Under the pieces are notes generated by a model. That model was not told where the DNA came from and did no database searches. It was given only the letters and a program-made list of their open reading frames with translations. DNA of 64,000 nt, from contig NC_037090.1 in assembly GCF_002994745.2 (NCBI RefSeq), positions 22,580,001 through 22,644,000 on the forward strand. The letters run 5' to 3'. The position numbers were made by a program, and so were the translations under genes. Shown here one piece after another: positions 10,996 to 22,910 of the stretch. This DNA is from Rosa chinensis. Lineage: Eukaryota; Streptophyta; Magnoliopsida; Rosales; Rosaceae. How positions within the stretch are numbered: position 1 is the stretch's first letter; every line of letters begins with the position of its first letter.

Positions 10996-12227
10996 GAGGT
11001 CGGCCGGAGACCTCGCCGGAAAGGAGAGAGAGAATGATTATTGACTTTTTACTCTAGTGGCATTTATGTAAATATGTTGATTTTTATATCCAAAATATAA
11101 CACTTTTTTTAATCTAGTGGCCATACGAGAGAAAAAATTAATTGGTGGCCTAATGACTAAAAAAACATTCAAAGATACACTTATATGTAATTAACCCGTA
11201 ATTTTAAAGGGCTGAAGCATGCTCCGGTCGATGACGACTAAGTCCCACTCAAGACTGTAATGACCTAAGAATGGCTCGGTGTGCGTTGGTTGCTGGCAGT
11301 ACCTCTCAATCTAAGATGTATAGATCTGATTTACTCGTGTTGATAGGGTTTTTAGCTTTTGTAGTTGAAAACCACGTGGTTTCTAATAATCGTTTGTGCC
11401 TATGTGGTCTTGGGCCATTTGATTGGGTTTTGGCCTGTGAGATGTTCGTTAGGGCAAAATGTAGGACACGAATTGATACGATACCTAACGAAGTGACTAA
11501 TTATGATGTATCATAAAACAATACCATAATAAATGGGATAAAATTATGATTTTTTTTTAATTTTTTTTTGCGTTTTTGCTTACATGTTTAGGTCAATAAA
11601 TTTTTCCTAGATGTAAGTCGCATCTCACCTCTAAAACTATCCTTATGTGTATTAGACCATTTTTTTGTGTTTTCAGTTTGGGTTTGCTTTCTTTGTTGTC
11701 ATAGTTGATTTTGTTCTTGTGTTTTAGTTCATTTTCTTTTGTTAGTTTTCTTTCGAATATTATCTATCACCCCTCTAATGCCATAAGATTCCCAAACCCC
11801 CAAGTCGCTACGCCTCTGTCCTCTCTCTACTTTGTGTTTTGGATCAAGTCTCTTTTGATTTTCTTTGTTTATCTCGATCCCTGCCTGTATCTCAGAAACA
11901 ATTTTCTTCTAATTTGTCAAATTTATACAATTCCTCTAGGTTTTTAAAAATAAACTTTCGGATTTGTTGAGTGATCTCACATGAATGTTTAGTCTCAAGA
12001 TTAATTATGTGCTGCAAGATTGTTCACAATTAAGCTATAAATATGTCGAGTTAAGCATAAAACAGAGAGCAAGCACCAGGTATTTATTTGTACGGGGTCT
12101 AGTGTACGTAAGTAAAAAGATTCGATTCCTAGAATGTGCTTATATGCAATTATGACAAGGTAAGAAGCTAGCAGACCATGGAAAAGACGAGAAATAATAG
12201 CTCTACTTCAGCTAGCTAATCTAAGAC
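10996..12227. other. Intergenic DNA without recognisable gene
   Basis: AT-rich sequence with several T-rich runs. The open frames at 11271-11516 and 11705-11947 have no domain or codon pattern that I recognise. Confidence 0.4.
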
Positions 12228-12745
12228 TTAGGCTTAGTTTGGGATTGTTGTGCTGTGAGAGGAAGCACTTTTGAACTTGCTGTGAGAACTGAGAAGAAGC
12301 AGCTGAGGTATTTGGTAAACTGTTTTGAAAAGTGCTGTGAGAACGAAAAGCAATTTCTAAGTGTTTGGTAAGTTGCAAGGCAAAAATGTTTTGGCTGTGT
12401 ATAATTACCAAAATGAGCATACATAGTAAGATATGCTACTAAAATACATAATTTTATTTTTTGATTATGTAACCATACCAAATGAAAAAATCTCTCATTT
12501 ATTATTCTTCTACCCTTGGTTGGACCGAATAAATTAAACCCTTCAATATGCATATTATGTTTTACTATTACACAAAATAAATATAGAAAATTTGGATTAA
12601 TTTCCCGACCATAGTTCAACGGGAACCATTACACAAAATAAATTAAAGTCACTTGAAATTTGCAACTAAATGGAACTAGTAGATGCATTCATTAGACTTT
12701 GTGCAATTGCATTTCTTAACACCTCCATTTCTTGTCTTCCCGGAC

Positions 12746-12860
12746 CACTACTAGAATTATGCCCTCAGACATCGGCCAAAAACCAATGAGAAAAAGAATC
12801 CCGACCGATGGTTATTACAAAACCATATGGAACCATCGACTTCAATTCCTATATACTTTC
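12746..12860. mobile_element. Terminal remnant of the 20662-25087 CACTA family
   Basis: The sequence begins CACTACTAGAATTATG and continues through a region containing cagacatcggccaaaaacc. This matches the reverse complement of the right end of the complete CACTA element near 25030-25087 with few changes. No second terminus is visible nearby, so it is a truncated end. Confidence 0.75.
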
Positions 12861-14049
12861 AATGTAAGATGGTTATTACAAAACCATGAATTAGAATGTA
12901 CCTCCAATTTTCTATGCATCATTGCAACTAAACTATTGAGACCTAAAAGAGCTCAATGAATTGTACTCTGAGGTATCAAAATTCATGGTCTATGTAGTAA
13001 CAGGACTCCCTCATGGTATCGTAAAACATAACTTTAAAAAGCAAACGGACTGGAAATACAGTTTTGCTTATTTATTGATATAGATATTGAAACAAACTGT
13101 AAAGGAACAATGTTACACAGTTTGCTTAGGCTATCATATTCCATCTTTCATGATAGTTTTAAAATTGAAGACGCTAATCTAAATTTTGGATTGCGTTTTA
13201 CATGTAAAGTGGCTGCTACATTTCATGATTTGGGCAGATTAGTAGTTGACTCTGGCTTTTTCTTCATTTGCTTTGAAGGACTGCTGCATAGAACCATGCA
13301 TCTTCAGGCACAAATCTGGTTATTTTTGCTCTGCAAAATACCAGCTTGTCCTAAAATGTAAAGCAAGGTATACACAGTGTTGATATATTTAGAAATTTGA
13401 ATAGATTGTTGAGAAAGAAAAAAAAAATTAAATGCAGCAAACAGGCACAAAATGCAGCTATTTCTATTGTACTTTAGAATCCAAGCACAATGTGCATAAG
13501 CCGAGCTGAATTGGTTTAAACTATATAGACGTTAATCAAGAGAACTTATTATAATAACTTATTATTTCTATTTAATATTGCAGCAAGGTAATATTGACAG
13601 ATATTTTCTTTTCTCCAAGTTTAATATCTCTCTATACAAAGGCATTGAAAATTTGAAACATAAGGTATTACCAACTAATTAGATAAGTTTACTAACCTCC
13701 TGTGAACTCCTATGCCAATTGTCCTGTATGTGAGACTTTTACTGTGTAACTAGCACAATGTTATCATCATCTATCATGAACATATCAAAATTAATTGATC
13801 AAGAACTATTGCAGGCAGTAGGCATTAACAAATGAACATGAAAATCATGAAAACCAATAAAAGCAAACTTACCATAGTAGCACAAAATGCAAATGCTGGG
13901 CAACTAAAAAAAGGTTTCTGTCCAAAAAAAAAATACATAGCATTTTAGAACACTTTGGCAATGGTCCTAACTATTAATAAAGGAAATGGAGATGTTCGAC
14001 AACAAAAAAGGCCAGAAGTGTGGTAGAGGTTAACCATTAATCCTGACCT

Positions 14050-14173
14050 TTGTTCGTGAAGTTCCTCAGCTAGGGGATCTAGTGGTCTCTTCCTTTTCAA
14101 CTCCAACAACTCTTCCTTTATTTTCTGCTGTTCCTGTACTGAAATTCACAAAAGAATCACAAAACTAGTATTT

Positions 14174-14239
<66 letters not shown>

Positions 14240-15415
14240 CCAAATAATGTAAAGACATTAGCTTTATATTAGAATTAGCTTGCTCATGTTTTAGAAACAC
14301 ATGAAATTAGAACTATTCCACATCCACTATTGAAAAGACATTGAATATAAGGATCCCAATTCAGCGAGTTCTGTTACAGAGATATGAAGATGATTTTCAT
14401 GAGAAATTCTTTTGTGCATATTGATGAATATAAAGATAGTAGAATATAGCAACATGCATTGTTAATCAATCTAAAGAATAGGAAATTTCAAATCAATTTG
14501 CAAGCAATCTTTTTAACATTGCTGAGAACAAAACTACAACATAATTATCAGAATAATCTTGCCTACACTAACCAATTCACTTATCATCTAGTTATGCTTT
14601 ATTTGTTTGCAGTTGTCAAACTAAACTACAACGTAATTATAAACATGCAAAGAAGGCACCATCAGGAAGAAGCAAGGAGCATACCAGAAGCAGTAGCTCC
14701 GCAAACTCCCCATACCAATGGAGGCTAAGTAACAGGCTTGGTCAGCTGAAGACGAATCTTCCTTTGGTCAGCTGAAGACAAATACAGGAACCATAAGAAA
14801 TCCCAGAAAGAAGTTCAATCAGAAAATTGAGACAAAAACAACATCAAATTCCCATAAATACCAACAGATCAAAGAAAACCCAGAGAGCTTTTTGTCACCT
14901 TCTTCTTATTCTTCTTTCTCTTTCTTTTTTACTCTCGCCTCCTCTTTGTCGGGGGAACAACAAAACCCATAAGAACAACCAAAATCCAACAAAATCCATC
15001 ATCCAAATTCATAATAAAAACTAAGGATGAAGAACAAAAATTTGGCGAAGAATAAATCCGAGCATAAAAGGAATTACCTGCAAATCGGTTGCACCAGAGG
15101 AGCTGATGTTGCCAAGAGTCCTCAGATACGGGTAAAACAACAGTTGTGCAGTTCTCAGCGAGTGGCTAATCAGAGGAACACAGTTGAGAACATGGAGAAC
15201 AAAAGGAATAGCGTAGCAGGAAGGTGGAATCGGCACAAAGGAAGGCGGCGACAATCCACCAATTGAATGAGGTCACCAGCGACGAGCAGAAGAAGAAGGC
15301 GATCTGAGAGAAGACTAGGGAGAACCAGACACCGAAGAAGAGGAAGGAGGAGATGTGGAATGGCAGTGACGGCAAAGAGGAAGGAGGAGATGTGGAATGA
15401 GACGTCTGCCGCAAT
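14050..15415 (-). pseudogene. Gene-like exon pieces, minus strand, unidentified
   Basis: Inside the Harbinger-like element the minus strand shows a CT-rich leader with short GC-rich open frames (15415-15060) followed by a possible donor (gcag|gtaatt, about 15078). It also shows a lysine/glutamate-rich stretch EQQKIKEELLELKRKRPLD from about 14146 down to 14052. Together these look like exons of an unidentified small gene. I cannot join them into one frame or name the product. They may be captured host DNA rather than a working gene. Confidence 0.3.
14175..14238. repeat. (AAT)n microsatellite
   Basis: About twenty uninterrupted AAT trinucleotides. Confidence 0.97.
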
Positions 15416-15682
15416 GGGTTTGCTGTTTCGATTTAATTTTCAGAAAAAGAGGAGGATAGAATCTGAAGTTCTCCAAATTTTCATTAAACTCGACTGTTCA
15501 TGCTATGTGTTTTCCCAAAGCAGGTCTTCAAAAGCTACAAATTGTAGCTTCCTAAATTCAGCTTTACGGAGAAGCAATTTCACCCAAAAGCAGCTTTTAG
15601 GGATTTTACCAAACACCATGTTCTTGGCCCAAAAGCAGAAGCAGCCCCAAAAGCACCTCAGGAACCAATCCCAAACTAAGCC

Positions 15683-16056
15683 TTAATAAACATCCACAAG
15701 CCTACAAAATTAAAAACAAAGTTCCTTACAGAGTAAGCAATCTGGAATTGATCTGTTTAATCGTTCTGGAAAGCTGCTTTTGTATGCCACTTTTTCTATG
15801 CAGCTAGCACTCTATCAGACGATAGAAAAGATAAGATATAGTTTGAATACCTGCAGGTAGCTGAGTAAGCTAAGAGGTTAATTCACAGTTTCTTACCTAC
15901 AAGCTTGGCCACAATTTAATCCTATTGACTCGCAAAGAAAAATCGACTATTGAATCTGCAGTCTAATCTTTCAGGACAGAACGCAGCATTGATATGCATT
16001 TCATTCACCAATAGACGAAGAAAAAAAAAACACTGCATATCTCAATGCTGTTCTTA
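15683..16056. repeat. Duplicate of the 8940-9080 segment
   Basis: This segment matches the stretch before hairpin copy 1 in order and orientation, with insertions. There is no coding signal. Confidence 0.5.
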
Positions 16057-16139
16057 TTTGTTTGTTGTCACACCTCAAGATCAAGTAGTGCTATCTCTGT
16101 CGATAATACACGCATCTTAAGGTGTGGCAACAAGCAAAG
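16057..16139 (+). ncRNA. Candidate hairpin RNA, copy 2
   Basis: The 5' arm (TTTGTTTGTTGTCACACCTC) and the 3' arm (TTAAGGTGTGGCAACAAGCA) form an almost complete stem of about 35 base pairs around a very short loop near 16095-16100. Most deviations are U-G wobbles if the plus strand is transcribed. Compared with copy 1, arm changes are often matched on the other side. The stem length fits a plant miRNA precursor or a small foldback MITE; only small-RNA data could tell. Confidence 0.45.
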
Positions 16140-16611
16140 AGGAAAGCTCTGGTGATTTTGAGGACCCTAAGAGTTTCTTAGGGACGTCTTTGCTGAACCT
16201 CTCCCTGCTAGTGTTATTAGTTGCCTCTGAATCTGAGAGTTGCTATTGTGTGATAGAAGTGATCTGCTCTCAGTGATAGGGTTCGGACCTTCAGATTTTA
16301 TAGTAACCAACTTGTCGCTTTTTTTTTTTTAGAATAAAGTGGAACTATATTCACATGAGATACAATTACAAGATATAAGTACGAGAGAGTCAAAAATGAC
16401 AATCCACCACCTAAAATGAAAGTCAAGAAACAAAAGCGCGTTCACTACTAATTAGCAGAGTCGTCTCAAACTTTTCAGAGGTCCTGTGCGAAAGCTTAAA
16501 TGTGGCCATCTACATTGTAGTCTTGTACAAAAATATTAGGAAGACAAAATCATCAAAATCTCATCAAATTCATGACTGAAATTTATACTTGAACTAACTG
16601 ACAATATCTAA
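16140..16611. other. Intergenic DNA without recognisable gene
   Basis: Sequence following the hairpin, including a poly-T run at 16320-16330. I see no gene, repeat boundary or regulatory motif that can be supported. Confidence 0.4.
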
Positions 16612-16620
16612 TTTAATAAA

Positions 16621-18144
16621 GGGCAAAATACTGTTTAGTCCCTGAAGTATGGTTTCGTCCTCAATTCAGTCCCTATCTTTCTAATTTAATCCCAAAGGTC
16701 CTTGAACTCACAATTTTCAGTCCAATTGGTCCATTCGCTCCACTTCCTCCTGTTGCTCGATGACGTGTCAGTCATTACTTGCCAGCTTGGGGCCACGAAG
16801 ACACAAAATTTGTAAAGTGACGAGAATGCCCCTGGCCTCTATTACAATAGTTTTGGACCTAACGTGAGAGAACTCGAGGAGAGAGAAAACAGATATGGGA
16901 TTCTCTCTCTCCTCCACAAGTGCCTCACCACTACCACCATCATGCTCAACGACTTCTAACAATTCACCGGCAGCCTCTCCATTATCCTGCGATGCTCGAA
17001 AGTAGCCCACGCGACCTCCAGCGAGTCAAACCAGCCTCCAAGATGTCTGTCGACGCTTGAGCACCCACTATTGCTTTAGACACCCAAACCTTCATGGGTG
17101 TCCGACTTCTCTCTTTCCAACTGGTCATCATCAACTTCCATCACCCTCAATTTCTCCAATCTGAAGATTTCATGGTTCTGGGATCATGGATGGGAGAGAG
17201 ATACGAGAGGCACTCTGGGTTTGGGTTCTGGTTTTTCTTTCTGACGGTTGACGAACCCTGGTTGCCTCCATGGCTCACCTCCGTCACCATCACCTTTGTA
17301 GGCCTCGGTGGGTCAGCCTCAACCATCACATCTCGGTAACAACTCAGCACCTCCTCTCGGTGATTCATCACAAGCTAGTCATCTAGCAGCAATTCATATC
17401 TCGAAAACTCATCTGGCCATATGCTCTCAGTGACAGCGATAGTGACACCTACTTTCGGTCTCACCACCACTCCAACTTTCGCCAACCCGACTCCCGGCCT
17501 GCACCCGACATCCCTTACCGACACCCAAATAGTTGAACTGCTTGCCTGGGCATCCACTTTCAGAAAATCTAGGCTAATGAGGCAAATGGGTATGATATGA
17601 TTTTAATGTTTCAATTGAAGCTTGGTGTTGATTGTAATGGGATTCCACATCCCACTGCCGTACCATCACCCTCTCCTTTTCATCCCAGTCTGAGCAATTA
17701 CTTAGTACACCCACGATGGTGAAGCACCAGCCCTTGAATTCAAATGAAATAGCTGATTCCGATCAGCTGTTCGTCCAACACAATAGAGCAAGGATCCCAT
17801 CGAGGTTGCACAAAAAATTCTCCCTCAAGGTATTTCCAATTTTGCTTTGCTCTTTTTCCTTTGCTTTTGATTGTTTCGATCTTGAGTTCATGATTTGTTG
17901 TGGTAGTCAAAATTTGGAAGAAACTGAAGTAGGGGCATTTTCGTCACTTTACAAATTTCGCGTTTTACGTGGCACCGAGTTGGCAAGTAATGACTGACAC
18001 ATCATCGAGCAACCGGAGGAAATGGAGGGAATGGACCAGTTGGACTGAAAATTGTGAGTTCAGGGACCTTTGGGATTAAATTAGAAAGACAGGGATTGAA
18101 TCGAGAACGAAGCCATACTTCAGGGACTAAACAGTATTTTGCCC
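16621..18144. mobile_element. Mutator-like element with long TIRs (Pack-MULE candidate)
   Basis: Ends of about 170 bp are inverted copies. The element starts GGGCAAAATACTGTTTAGTC and ends with its complement, flanked by an exact 9-bp TSD TTTAATAAA (16612-16620, 18145-18153). A 9-bp TSD with long TIRs is diagnostic of Mutator-like elements. The interior (16790-17960) is GC-richer, host-gene-like DNA without transposase. It includes a frame from ATG 17716 (MVKHQPLNSNEIADSDQLFV) running to a good 5' splice site at 17829/17830. The source genes are not recognised. Confidence 0.85.
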
Positions 18145-18351
18145 TTTAATAAAATCAAATCAAATAACCAACAATGTGTGATCAATGATACCTCACTAAG
18201 ATGAGCTGCAAAAGAGGCCAAATAATGACAAATGAAAAGTCTACAGCAAAAGAAAAAATTACAAAAAGATCTCACATAAAACCCTCAAAATAATACATTC
18301 TTCCAGCAAAGTGTTGAACTGAGATTACTGATGAGCTTATAAATTTTTAAT

Positions 18352-20014
18352 GGAAAAAATTATGCTTACTACCCTGTACTTTCAAGGTTTCGTCAGTTCA
18401 GTCCCTGCACTTCTAATTTAATCAGAAGACTCCTCGCACTCTCCAATTTCATCAAATCGATCCATTTCCTCACCATTCCGTCAATTTCCTCTATTTGGGT
18501 GCTGACATATCCGGACGCCGTCTGATCTGTCAGATTTGTGGGACCTTCTCACATGCAAAATTCCCAAGCTACCCCTCCAATATATCTCCCTCCCCTTTCC
18601 CACCCGAGCAACCTAATTCTCCAGAACCCCGTCTTCTCTTCTTCTTCTTCTCAGCTCTTGGTTATGGTTCCTCACTTCCTCCACTGATCAACATGGTCGG
18701 AAGAAGATGAGGGAGTCTGAGATCATTAATGGGGCCAAGATCATGCTCACAACAAACCCAAAAAATTTAAGTATTTGGGTGTGCGAATTAACCCAATTTG
18801 GTTGAGATGAGTCCTCTAGATTCAACTAAAATGCAGAAAAAACCAAATTTGAACAAAATTCAAATCAAGATGCATGTAAACCTAACATGAAAATCAAAAC
18901 CAAAGATACAAATCTTCTCCCAGATCAAAATTTCATTACCAACCACACCCACCCAGCCCACTATCAACTAGACCCACGCCTGGGAAGAAGAACGACAGAA
19001 GCTCATTACAAACCACACCCAGCCCACTATCAACCGCACCCACGCCTCCAAAAGAATCCAAAGCTGTCGTTGTTATCTGACTAGCCAAACTCCCCCAGCC
19101 TCGCTTTAATTCTCATCGGAATTATTAGCTTCTGGAGAGCCAGACTCACTGTTGTTGTCAAATACCACCACCTCATCAACTCGAAAAATCGTGACGGCAC
19201 GAGCTATCTGATGGCCAGCTGAGATTAAAAGAAGAAAGAAATGAATTAGAAAAAAGATTGAAGCTAAATCTTGTTGGGTAGGGAAGGATTAGAGGAATAG
19301 AAAAGCATCCAAGTTGCGAGTTCGAGGGACTGAGCGTTGTGAATGATGGAACGGCGATGGCTACGGTGACGGTGGGAATCACGGCGGCTGTGTCGGTTTT
19401 GGATTTCTTCTTCTTCTTCTTCTTATTGGCTTTGTTATGCTAGTCGCTGTTAACAATATACGAAGACGAGGTCCTCGAGCTTCTTGGAGATAGTGGACTC
19501 GATGTGGGCGAGCTTGGCCTTGGCGGTGTCGAGGGCGTTGAGGACGGAACGGGTCATGGTGGCGATGGCTTTGGGGTCGGAGAGGTGGGGCATCTAGTTG
19601 AGGAGGCCTGAGGAGGATGAGGATGGTTGCTGGGGTCATCGATCATGTGAATCGGCGATGAGAGAGAGGTGGTTCTTAAATCGGATCGAGCTTGAATCTG
19701 TGAATGATGGAATCGGCGATGGCTAGCCTAAATGAATCGGATCGATCTTGGAAGCTGGTTGAGAATTGAACGAGGGAAGGAATGAAAAGGAGGGTATTTT
19801 GGGAATTTTGCATGTGGGAAGGTCCCACAAATCTGACAGATCAAACGGCGTTCAAACACGTCAGCACCTAAACAGAGGAAATTGACGGAATGGTGAGGAA
19901 ATGGATCGATTTGATGAAATTGGAGAGTGTGAGGACTTTTCTGATTAAATTAGAAGTGCAGGGACTGAACTGACGAAACCTTGAAAGTACAGGGCAGTAA
20001 GCAGAATTTTTTCC
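18352..20014. mobile_element. Second Mutator-like element with long TIRs (Pack-MULE candidate)
   Basis: The inverted ends extend roughly 220 bp (left GGAAAAAATTATGCTTACTA, right the complement with two changes). They are flanked by ATTTTTAAT (18343-18351) and GTTTTTAAT (20015-20023), a 9-bp TSD with one mismatch. It lies only about 200 bp from the previous element. The TIRs share the design of those at 16621 (cagtccctg, aatttaat) but are a distinct family. The interior holds a GC-rich minus-strand frame at 19450-19593. Confidence 0.82.
19450..19593 (-). pseudogene. Captured coding fragment, unidentified
   Basis: The minus-strand frame from ATG 19593 to TAA 19450 encodes 47 residues, including DPKAIATMTRSVLNALDTAK and ISKKLEDLVF. 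Its codon use is GC-rich in third position (ctc, gcc, aag), unlike the surrounding AT-rich DNA. This is the signature of a host coding exon carried by the Mutator-like element. The amphipathic pattern suggests a helical or coiled-coil segment. I do not recognise the parent gene. As a standalone ORF it is unlikely to be functional. Confidence 0.45.
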
Positions 20015-20189
20015 GTTTTTAATTAAAGAATGAAGACTTGAAGTGGCACTGTGGGAGAGAACTGGGGCCACTCAAACTTGAGATTTTTAATTTTTTAGTG
20101 CAAGCAGAGAATGGAGAAGGACAAACTCACAAAAAAGATCGATGGGAAGAGAGAAAGAGGTCGATGAGAATTGTTTGGGGGGGGGGGGG

Positions 20190-20475
20190 GTGAACACAGA
20201 AAAAATAGAGGAGAGAGGTCTGGGGCCCTATTTTATATTACTTTTACTTTTAATATGTGGAGAGAGTGAACGCAAAAAAAATAGAGGAGAGAGGTCTGAG
20301 GCCCTATTTTATATTACTTTTAGTTTTAATATGTTGTTATATAAAGATAAAAAAATTTGGGCCCTCTCAATGTGGAGAGAGACAGAGACTAGAGACTGAA
20401 CGCAGAAAAAGATGAGAAGATAAGAATTTGTCCTTTGGGGCCCTATTTTATATTACTTTTAGTCTGTAATATTCA
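20190..20475. repeat. Imperfect tandem repeat of about 75-130 bp
   Basis: The phrase ggccctattttatattactt recurs at about 20223, 20301 and 20442. It is each time preceded by an agaggtct- or gaagataa-type segment and a gaacgcagaaaaa motif. Three diverged units are visible. The intergenic stretch 20024-20658 otherwise shows a poly-G run (20178-20190) and no gene. Confidence 0.7.
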
Positions 20476-21183
20476 GTTATACAAACCTAAAGCCTTTAGA
20501 AGAAAACAAATGGGACCCTCTCAATTTGGGGCTCTGTGCGGTCGCTCTCATTGCACCTGTTGAGAGTCTACCCTGCTAATTAGCTGTGTTGTTTGTAACT
20601 TTCACGAAAGTACATACTTATAACTAGAAAATGGAAGAAGTGGAAAAAAGTCTTCACTTCTCACTACTAGAATTATGTCAATAGACATCACCACTATTAA
20701 ATCGGTCGGAATTGCACGCGATGTAAAAAATACATCCTAACATCAGTTTGTGAAAAATCGATTTCTATTGTGATTATAAACATCGGTCGTTAAATTAACC
20801 GATGTGTAAAGTCTCGTTCGAAAATTTTGAAAAAACGCGGAGGGACTAAGTTGAAAATTTCAGAAACGCGGGAGGACCAAAATATTCATTCCCCCCAACA
20901 CTTAGACTTTTTTTCACTTGTCTGAAACTTTTGAACCCTAATTACTAACTCTCACTTCAACTCCAGCGCGCCTCCTTCTTCGCGTCGACCTCATTCTCCA
21001 ACGTGACCCTCCTTCCCCTCCATCTCCACCTCCGACCATCACCTCTCTCTCTTCTCCTTCTCTCTTGCTCCCTTGTCTTTCCAAACCCTACTCTCTCTCT
21101 CTCTCTAAAATGCTCTCCGTCTCTATCTAAAATTGACGAAGATGAAGTCTCTGTAGCTGCGCCAAAATTTCTTAGGGGAGACG

Positions 21184-21420
21184 ATGGAGCCGCCCCAGTT
21201 GCCAAACCCTAGTCCGGCAGGCCTCGGTGAAAGCATAAAGCCTCCAACGAGAACGCTTCTCCATCTTCAGATCTCATCTTTACGGCCCTGGATTCGTCGA
21301 CGGCCAAGTTGAATAGTCTGTTGCCGCCATGGCCACGGCCATTAAATCCTCTCAAACGGAAGCTTGAGATGCTTCCTGAGAACTCCGCCCATGGAGCCTC
21401 TGATTCCGGCGTCCCGGTAC
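21184..21420 (+). pseudogene. Captured exon-like GC-rich DNA in the CACTA element
   Basis: A CT-rich leader (20950-21180) precedes ATG 21184 (MEPPQLPNPSPAGLG...), which stops after about 42 codons. Another frame across the same stretch reads SSTAKLNSLLPPWPRPLNPL and LKRKLEMLPENSAHGASDSG, ending near a possible donor (ccg|gtac) at about 21416. The layout looks like a 5' UTR plus first exon of a nuclear gene with a frameshift. The basic LKRKLEM stretch is reminiscent of some E2F N-termini, but that is only a guess. Confidence 0.4.
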
Positions 21421-22910
21421 TGCTCTAATCTTGAGACTGCTAATTTGAGAAATCTGTTTGTTTTTCATGAAATCGATCTTGGGGTTTTTGCTTGTGTTTG
21501 GGACTTTTGTTAATGTTGGTTTGGTTATGGAAAGTCCTCGGTTCACCGTCCTCTCTGAATTTCTGTTTGTTGGGCTTGTCATAGGGAAGCTCAGCTCGGT
21601 AACGCCGGAGCTCAGCTCCACTTTCCGCCGTTCTTCGCTCCAAGTTCTGGGGTTAACTTTTGTTCATAGTTGCTTTCTCTATATTTTGCAGGTATCTTGA
21701 ACAAACAACTGATTTTTTTGGTTCCTGGTAACCGTTGCTCTCTGCTCTTCCCTTTTGCATTTCCATCTAACTGAATTTTGTTTCCCAATTGCATATTTTC
21801 TATTAATTTTTCCCAGTCATCACTACGGTGCTTTAATTTTCATGGATTCTCAAAGAAAGAGGAAAACTCAGTGTTCTGGAATTTCATTTGATTTGATACG
21901 CAAGTAGTAGAGTTGTTGAGAATTGGTTTCTACAGTTATAGATTTTTGCTATATATGGTTAATTGATTTTTGGAAATCAATATCAACTATAGTAGTAATG
22001 TATTGGACTGTGAGGGTCGACCAACTCGGGGCGGTGGCTTGTTCGGCGTCGATAAAGCAACGGAGACGAAGGCTTCTGTAAGGGTTTACCCAGTCGGAGT
22101 TCTTCACGGTGAAGCGGTCCAGATTTTTCAGCACCGTTAATATGAAATTCCGGATTGAGAGTTTGAGACGAAGGACCCAGTTCAATTTACTTCACAAACT
22201 GATACAGGGTAAAGGTTTAGCTGTTGATGCTTAAATATATCAATTTTGTAATTTTATTCCCTATATTAATTTAGCAATTGAAATTAGTAGCAGTGGAACT
22301 CTTGTCTTTGAGGGGGCTTATAGCTTCAATGGTATAATACGTATCCATTTGGGCAGCAAGAGTTTGATCCTCACCTTTTCCCCCTACTTTGATTAAGAAA
22401 CCTGTCATATATATAGTGTACACTCTTGGTTATATTTCTTGCTGAAAGAATGAGTTTTGAAAAAGAAAACATATATTGGTTCTGCTCCCTTTTTAGAATT
22501 ATCTTTGTTATTTAAGTTTCCTGTTTCTGAGTGATTGGGTAATCTTGTCTGTTAACTATTAAAACAGGACTGTGAAAGGCATCAAATCTGAATAAACCTA
22601 CTAAATCACCATTTTTTTTTTCTACCAGTGGCTAATTGGCTATTTGTAAGAAAAGATGAGTGAGTTGGGTTCATATTCTACCTGGAACATAACAGGAACT
22701 TACAGAGGTGTGTAACTAGTGGCCATTTGTTTGTGCATAAGTTCTGTATTACTAACTAGTTCATATAATATTCTTATTACTTTTCATAGAAGTGTGCATT
22801 GTTTATACTGTAGGAATAATGGGAAGTAAAGTTTACTCAGTCATGTTTATGCTGAGTTCATTTAAGGTTTCTCATATAACCATTCCCTATTGTCATTTTC
22901 ATCTATTTAG

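Larger units (their letters stand above)
12231..15682. mobile_element. Large PIF/Harbinger-like non-autonomous element
   Basis: The left end GGCTTAGTTTGGGATTG is the exact reverse complement of the right end CAATCCCAAACTAAGCC. The flanks are TTA on both sides (12228-12230, 15683-15685), the trinucleotide target of PIF/Harbinger elements. Subterminal regions on both sides share the agcacttttg / caaaagcagct theme. At 3452 bp it is large for a MITE, yet shows no DDE transposase or Myb-like frame. It contains a CACTA-family remnant (12746), an (AAT)n microsatellite and gene-like minus-strand pieces. Confidence 0.75.
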
